Shown here: piece by piece, positions 60,050-64,000 of the stretch | Position numbering within the stretch: position 1 is the stretch's first letter | How the letters are laid out: every line of letters starts with the position of its first letter | Assembly: GCF_018130215.1 (NCBI RefSeq) | Contig: NZ_JAFCKQ010000020.1 | Coordinates: forward strand, 1-64,000 | Length of the DNA stretch: 64,000 bases | Direction of reading: 5' to 3' | Origin: Bradyrhizobium jicamae | GTDB taxonomy: Bacteria; Pseudomonadota; Alphaproteobacteria; Rhizobiales; Xanthobacteraceae | Position numbers and translations under genes: made by a program | Notes under the pieces: generated by a model | Seen by the model: only the letters and a program-made list of their open reading frames with translations | Database searches by the model: none | Told to the model about the DNA's origin: nothing

Positions 60050-60859
60050 TTATGCCGACGCAGCGCGCGGGGCGCGGTTGCGCGAGTTGCGCTGGAAGAA
60101 CAGCGCCTGGCTCGCTACCGCCGACACCATCGCCGGCTGGAACGGTTTTGAGATCAGGAACGCGGGCTCCGGCCGCTCACCGGTCAGGAAGCGTTCCGGA
60201 TAGGCGGTGATGAACACCACCGGGACCTCGAAGGTCCGCAGCAGCTCGTTCACGGCATCGAGGCCGGACGAGCCGTCGGCGAGCTGGATGTCGGCGAGGA
60301 TCAGACCGGGCTTCTTGTTCTTGGCGAGCGCAACCGCATCCGAATGGGTGCGCGCGACGCCGATGACGTTGTGACCGAGATTTTTCACAAGGCTCTCGAG
60401 ATCCATCGCGATGAAGGTCTCGTCCTCGATGATCAGAACGTCGGTGGCGATCTCGGCCGCCATCTCGCGGCCGGCCGCATCGGTGAGCTTGCGGGTCTCG
60501 GCGATGTCGATGCCGAGGATGTAGCCCACCTCCTCCTCCGAGAAGCCTTCGAGCGAGAGCAGCAGGAAGGCCTGGCGAGGCAGCGGCGTGATGTTGGACA
60601 GCCGGCGCTCCGGCGGCAACGACAGCGTCGCCACATCGGCGTTGTCGTTGTTGACCGACACCGAATTCCAGATCTGGGTGAACAGCCGGAACAGACCGGC
60701 ACGCGGGCCGTGCGTCTGGTCCAGCAATGATTGATCCTGCAACAGGGCCTCGAGCATGGCCCCGACATAGGCGTCCCCCGACGCCTGGTTTCCGGTCAGC
60801 GCGCGGGCATAGCGGCGCAACAGCGGCAGATGTTCAGCAACGACCTGCGATCGGGACAT
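60050..60859 (-). CDS. phyR: PhyR, general stress response regulator
   Basis: A 269-residue protein: N-terminal sigma-like domain (about 5-130, ECF sigma2/sigma4-like) and C-terminal receiver (about 138-262) with acidic pocket E145/D146, phospho-acceptor D190 (LILADIQLADGSSG), T218 in FITAYPER and K238. When phosphorylated, PhyR binds the anti-sigma factor NepR and frees EcfG. ATG 60859 has GGAG five bases ahead. It is divergent from nepR-ecfG, and the gap holds EcfG-type promoters in both directions. No sensor kinase gene is present in the window. Confidence 0.96.
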   Translation of the reverse strand: MSRSQVVAEHLPLLRRYARALTGNQASGDAYVGAMLEALLQDQSLLDQTHGPRAGLFRLFTQIWNSVSVNNDNADVATLSLPPERRLSNITPLPRQAFLLLSLEGFSEEEVGYILGIDIAETRKLTDAAGREMAAEIATDVLIIEDETFIAMDLESLVKNLGHNVIGVARTHSDAVALAKNKKPGLILADIQLADGSSGLDAVNELLRTFEVPVVFITAYPERFLTGERPEPAFLISKPFQPAMVSAVASQALFFQRNSRNRAPRAASA

Positions 60860-60962
60860 TCCCACTCCATCCTTGTTCGTGAGGCCAAACCGGCCTGAAA
60901 CGCGTGGTCCTGGGGGCGGCGATCCAGACATGGGGCAACCCCGGTTCCCCTGCATCGCGGAC

Positions 60963-60987
60963 TACGCGCGAGGGACGAAAAAGTTCC
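60963..60987 (-). promoter_or_regulatory. EcfG-type promoter of phyR
   Basis: GGAAC (60987-60983), 16-base spacer, CGTA (60966-60963) on the minus strand; one mismatch from CGTT. It is 104 bases before the phyR start. A second GGAAC lies at 61000-60996 without a good -10 partner. Confidence 0.72.
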
Positions 60988-61008
60988 GTGAAATAGTTCC
61001 AGCAGGTC

Positions 61009-61033
61009 GGAACTTTATGCGCAACTTTGCATT
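61009..61033 (+). promoter_or_regulatory. EcfG-type promoter of nepR-ecfG
   Basis: GGAAC (61009-61013), 16-base spacer, CATT (61030-61033) on the plus strand; one mismatch from CGTT. It would make the locus autoregulated, as known for EcfG systems. Confidence 0.72.
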
Positions 61034-61084
61034 AGCTCGTGACCGACGGGCAATGCGGCCAGCCTCTCTTTTCGAGGAAATGAC

Positions 61085-61333
61085 TTGGAAAATCAGAGAC
61101 TTAACTCCCGGGGAAGCGTGGATCAGATCATGAAGGAAGCAAAGAAGCAGGGCGGTCTCAACGCCGAGATTCAATCAAGAATCGGCCACCAGCTTCGCGC
61201 CATGTACGACGACGTGGTGCGGCAGGGGGTGCCCGACCGCTTTGCGGAGTTGATCCGCAAACTCGATGGACCGGAGGCCGCCGCGGCGGCCGTGGCGGGG
61301 GGCGATACCGACAAGAACAATGGAGGGGACTAA
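61085..61333 (+). CDS. nepR: NepR anti-sigma factor
   Basis: A small protein (82 residues from TTG 61085, or 67 from ATG 61130) with the NepR core SRIGHQLRAMYDDVVRQGVPDR and FAELIRKLD. It binds EcfG and is displaced by phospho-PhyR. The start is uncertain: ATG 61130 gives the more usual length, but TTG 61085 cannot be excluded. The TAATG at 61331 overlaps the ecfG start, so the two are coupled. Confidence 0.9.
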   Translation: MENQRLNSRGSVDQIMKEAKKQGGLNAEIQSRIGHQLRAMYDDVVRQGVPDRFAELIRKLDGPEAAAAAVAGGDTDKNNGGD

Positions 61334-61881
61334 TGCCTCTCACGAATGAACTTCGCGACGACATCCTGGCGTCGGTCCCGAGCCTGCGCGCGTTCGCGAT
61401 CTCGCTTTCCGGTAACGGCGACCGCGCCGACGATCTGGTGCAGGAAACGCTGCTGCGCGCGATTGCCAATATCGACTCATTCCAGCCGGGCTCGAACCTG
61501 CCGGCGTGGCTGTTCACGATCCTGCGTAACCTGTTTCGCTCCGACTACCGGAAGCGGCGGCGCGAGGTCGAGGATGCCGAGGGCAATTATGCCAAGACGC
61601 TGAAGAGCCAGCCGTCGCAGACCGCGCATCTGGAGTTCGAGGAATTCCGCGCCGCGCTCGACAAGCTGCCGCAGGACCAGCGTGAGGCGTTGATCCTGGT
61701 CGGTGCCTCCGGCTTCTCCTACGAGGACGCAGCGGCGATCTGCGGCTGCGCGGTCGGCACCATCAAGAGCCGCGTCAACCGCGCACGGTCGAAGCTGAGC
61801 GCCCTGCTCTATGTCGACAGCGCCGAGGATTTCGGCCCCGACAACACCGTGCGTGCCGTGATCGGCGGCAATGGCGGCTAG
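61333..61881 (+). CDS. ecfG: EcfG general stress sigma factor
   Basis: A 182-residue ECF sigma factor of the ECF15 group: sigma2 (about residues 10-75; GDRADDLVQETLLRAI and FTILRNLFRSDYRKRR) and sigma4 (about 115-170; FSYEDAAAICGCAVGTIKSRVNRAR). It directs RNA polymerase to GGAAC-N16/17-CGTT promoters of the general stress response. It overlaps nepR by one base and is followed by a strong terminator. Confidence 0.96.
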   Translation: MPLTNELRDDILASVPSLRAFAISLSGNGDRADDLVQETLLRAIANIDSFQPGSNLPAWLFTILRNLFRSDYRKRRREVEDAEGNYAKTLKSQPSQTAHLEFEEFRAALDKLPQDQREALILVGASGFSYEDAAAICGCAVGTIKSRVNRARSKLSALLYVDSAEDFGPDNTVRAVIGGNGG

Positions 61882-61903
61882 GCGCGAGATATTCCGAATG
61901 CGG

Positions 61904-61931
61904 AAAGGCGGCCCGACCGGGCCGCCTTTTT
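61904..61931 (+). terminator. Terminator of nepR-ecfG
   Basis: AAAGGCGGCCC (61904-61914) pairs perfectly with GGGCCGCCTTT (61919-61929) around GACC, then continues TT. It is 23 bases after the ecfG stop. On the minus strand it could also end the GGDEF-EAL transcript, with AAA-rich flanks giving a U-tail. Confidence 0.92.
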
Positions 61932-61959
61932 GATTTTTGATGGGCCGAGACCGATCTGC

Positions 61960-64000
61960 TCAGCTGGCCATCGCGTTCTTGAAACCTTTTTTCTTGAAGC
62001 CGTTTCTCAGCGCCAGGATCGTTGAGGCAACTTCGGTCACGGGGACTGGACGACTGAACAGGAAGCCCTGGGCTTCGTTGCAGCCCTCGGCCTTCATGTG
62101 GTTCAACTGCTCGATCGTCTCGACTCCCTCGGCAATCGTTGTCATGCCGAGGCTCCTTCCGAGATTGATGACGGCCCGGACAATTGATTTCGATCCATGG
62201 GTCGCCGTTGCGTCCCGCACGAACGACTTGTCGATCTTGAGCTTGTCAAACGGGAAGCTGCGCAGGTAGCTCAGCGAGGAATATCCGGTACCGAAATCGT
62301 CCAACGCGATACGCACGCCCTGTGCTTTCAGCTTGTGGAGCGTTGCGATCGTTTCCGAGCTGTTCTCGAGGAAAACGGATTCCGTGATCTCGAGCTCGAG
62401 GCGGTGCGGAGACAATTTTGATGCCGCGAGCGCGCCGGAAACCACCTCGACAAGCCCCTGGTCGCGAAACTGGGTTGCGGAGACGTTGACCGCAATCTTC
62501 ATCTCGCTCGGCCACAAGGCGGCTTGCTCGCAGGCGCGATTGAGCACCCACTCTCCCAGCGGAGTGATGAGACCGATCTCCTCGGTGATCGGAATGAACT
62601 GGTCGGGTGGAACCAGCCCGCGTTTCGGATGATGCCAGCGCAGCAAGGCTTCGAAGCCGCAGATGCGGTCCTGATCCAAGTCATAGAGCGGCTGGTAGAA
62701 CAGTGCGAACTCGTCGCGGCTCATTGCCTCGCGAAGGTCGAGCTCCAGCGACCGGCGCTTCTGCAGGTTCGCGTCCATTGCGGGCTCGAAGAAACGCCAG
62801 GTCCCCCTGCCTTCCATCTTGGATCGGTACAACGCCACGTCGGCATTTTTCAGGAGCTTTTCGCCGGTCATGCCGTCGGCCGGCGCCAGCGAGATTCCGA
62901 CGCTGCATCCAACGACGACGCGATGCCCACCCAGTTCATAGGGGGCTCCGACGCACTCCACGATGCGGCGAGCGAGCCGTTCGCTGTCCTCGCTATTCTC
63001 GACACCACATTGCACGACCGCAAATTCATCGCCGCCCAGGCGAGCGACCGTGTCAACCTCCCGAACGCATGCGTTGAGCCGGTCGGCGACTGCGCACAAC
63101 AGTTCATCACCCACAGGATGACCCAGCGTATCGTTCACCTGCTTGAAGTTGTCGAGGTCGAGACAGAGCACCGCAAAGCCAAAGCCCCGACCGGCCTGGG
63201 CGACTGCCTGTTCGATACGTTCTGCCAGCACGGTTCGATTGGACAGTTTGGTGAGGGCATCATGCCGGGCCATGAATGCGATTTGAGATTCGGCGCGTTG
63301 CTGTTCGGTCACGTCTTCGCAGGTGACCAGCCAACCGCCGTCGGAAGTCGTTCGTTGGGCGATCGAGATGATCCGTCCGTCGTTGAGGTGCTGGAGGTAT
63401 GTGCCGTCCTCCTGCTGGGACATCGATCGTTCCCGCTCCGCCAGCAGCTCGGCCACCGTCCGGTCGCCGTGATTTCCGGCGGCAACGCTCAGCTTGAGGA
63501 TGTCTTCCAGCGTCATTCCCGGAACGACGAGTTCGGGCGAGATATCGAATATCTCGCAGAAGCGGCGGTTGACGACCTGGAGCCGCCCATCCTTGTCGTA
63601 CAGGCAGAGCCCCTGCGACATGTGCGTGAGCGCCGCATCAAGCCTCAGATTCGTGGCATGCAGCTCCGCCTTCTGCTGCTTCAGGGCGGTAATGTCGCTG
63701 TAGACGAGAATGACGCCCCCCTCCTGCGTCTGGCTGCGGCTGACGCGCAACCATCGCCCGTCGGAAAGCCGAGCCTCGCTCGCAGATCCATCCATGTCAC
63801 CGGGAGCGTCCTCCACTGCCGTGTCCTCGGCATCGATCCGGGAATCCGAGTACACGAGCTGCGGGGCATGGCGCATGAATTCGCTTGCTCGCGAGTTGGC
63901 GAGGGCAATCTGACCGTCCGCGTCCAGCAGCACGACGCCTTCACGTGAGTTCTCGAGCGCGTCGGAAAGCCTCGCTTGTGCCGACTGCCGTTGCGAGACC
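61960..64000 (-). CDS. PAS-GGDEF-EAL c-di-GMP enzyme (5' end outside window)
   Basis: At least 680 residues; the frame stays open to the right edge, so the N-terminus is missing. The visible part has two PAS-type domains (first with VVLLDADGQIALANSRASEF, second around LCLYDKDGRLQVVNRRFCEI), a GGDEF domain with intact GGDEF and an RxxD site (REVD) five residues before it, and an EAL domain with FEALLRWHHP, DDFGTGYSS and AEGVET. Both activities may therefore be functional. It converges on ecfG and shares its terminator region. Which stimulus the PAS domains sense is unknown. Confidence 0.92.
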   Translation of the reverse strand, partial: VSQRQSAQARLSDALENSREGVVLLDADGQIALANSRASEFMRHAPQLVYSDSRIDAEDTAVEDAPGDMDGSASEARLSDGRWLRVSRSQTQEGGVILVYSDITALKQQKAELHATNLRLDAALTHMSQGLCLYDKDGRLQVVNRRFCEIFDISPELVVPGMTLEDILKLSVAAGNHGDRTVAELLAERERSMSQQEDGTYLQHLNDGRIISIAQRTTSDGGWLVTCEDVTEQQRAESQIAFMARHDALTKLSNRTVLAERIEQAVAQAGRGFGFAVLCLDLDNFKQVNDTLGHPVGDELLCAVADRLNACVREVDTVARLGGDEFAVVQCGVENSEDSERLARRIVECVGAPYELGGHRVVVGCSVGISLAPADGMTGEKLLKNADVALYRSKMEGRGTWRFFEPAMDANLQKRRSLELDLREAMSRDEFALFYQPLYDLDQDRICGFEALLRWHHPKRGLVPPDQFIPITEEIGLITPLGEWVLNRACEQAALWPSEMKIAVNVSATQFRDQGLVEVVSGALAASKLSPHRLELEITESVFLENSSETIATLHKLKAQGVRIALDDFGTGYSSLSYLRSFPFDKLKIDKSFVRDATATHGSKSIVRAVINLGRSLGMTTIAEGVETIEQLNHMKAEGCNEAQGFLFSRPVPVTEVASTILALRNGFKKKGFKNAMAS

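Noticed and set aside
1..64000. CRISPR arrays, tRNA or rRNA genes, insertion sequences
   Set aside because: No regularly spaced repeats, cloverleaf or transposase motifs were found; the repeats present are dispersed palindromic elements.

Overview
The window looks like a chromosomal segment of a Bradyrhizobium-type alphaproteobacterium (Nitrobacteraceae). The evidence is high GC, a PhyR-NepR-EcfG general stress locus, an RcdA cell-cycle adaptor, an assimilatory sulfate cluster with a plant-type APS reductase, a CYP199A-like P450, and several dispersed palindromic intergenic repeats of the kind found in Bradyrhizobium and Rhodopseudomonas. The genus is an inference from gene content and recalled repeat sequence, not from a marker gene. 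No rRNA, tRNA, CRISPR array, insertion sequence or prophage was seen.

Layout. 1-0.58 kb: intergenic repeats. 0.6-9.1 kb: LysE exporter, FMN-binding flavoprotein and divergent MocR/PdxR-type regulator; an EAL-GGDEF enzyme coupled to a membrane protein; ABM monooxygenase, epoxide hydrolase, pantothenate kinase, RcdA. 9.4-16 kb: quinone oxidoreductase and two more cyclic-di-GMP proteins. 16-31 kb: GalU, an old-yellow-enzyme gene under a MerR regulator, lytic transglycosylase, an SGNH-like exported protein, CsbD, two SDRs, a TauD-like dioxygenase, YqgE, a DsbD-alpha protein, a flippase, 3-hydroxybutyrate dehydrogenase and a patatin. 31.8-43.5 kb: complete sulfate assimilation: sbp-cysT-cysW-cysA uptake; cysG-DUF2849-cysI-DUF934-cysH on the minus strand; divergent cysD-cysNC. 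43.7-46 kb: malate synthase G. 46-58 kb: envelope and small stress-type genes. 58-60 kb: a TetR regulator and a frameshifted P450. 60-62 kb: phyR, nepR, ecfG. The right edge cuts a PAS-GGDEF-EAL gene.

The most notable signal is a cluster of sequences fitting the EcfG sigma-factor consensus (GGAAC, 16-17 bases, CGTT). Eight exact matches lie between 46.18 and 57.83 kb, each intergenic, correctly oriented and 20-74 bases before a start codon. They precede a Thivi_2564 membrane peptide, an L,D-transpeptidase, an AI-2E-type transporter, a DUF883 protein, an exported protein and three tiny unknown genes. Near-matches precede csbD, phyR, nepR and one more small gene. The region next to phyR-nepR-ecfG therefore looks like a physical general-stress-response island that includes uncharacterised micro-genes.

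Other points of interest are a fluoride riboswitch before a small membrane gene and crcB; a 28-bp operator between tetR and a P450 broken by one missing base; a PdxR-like operator; a MerR-type 19-base-spacer promoter; an SGNH-family protein lacking the expected Ser and His; and a truncated antitoxin-like fragment.
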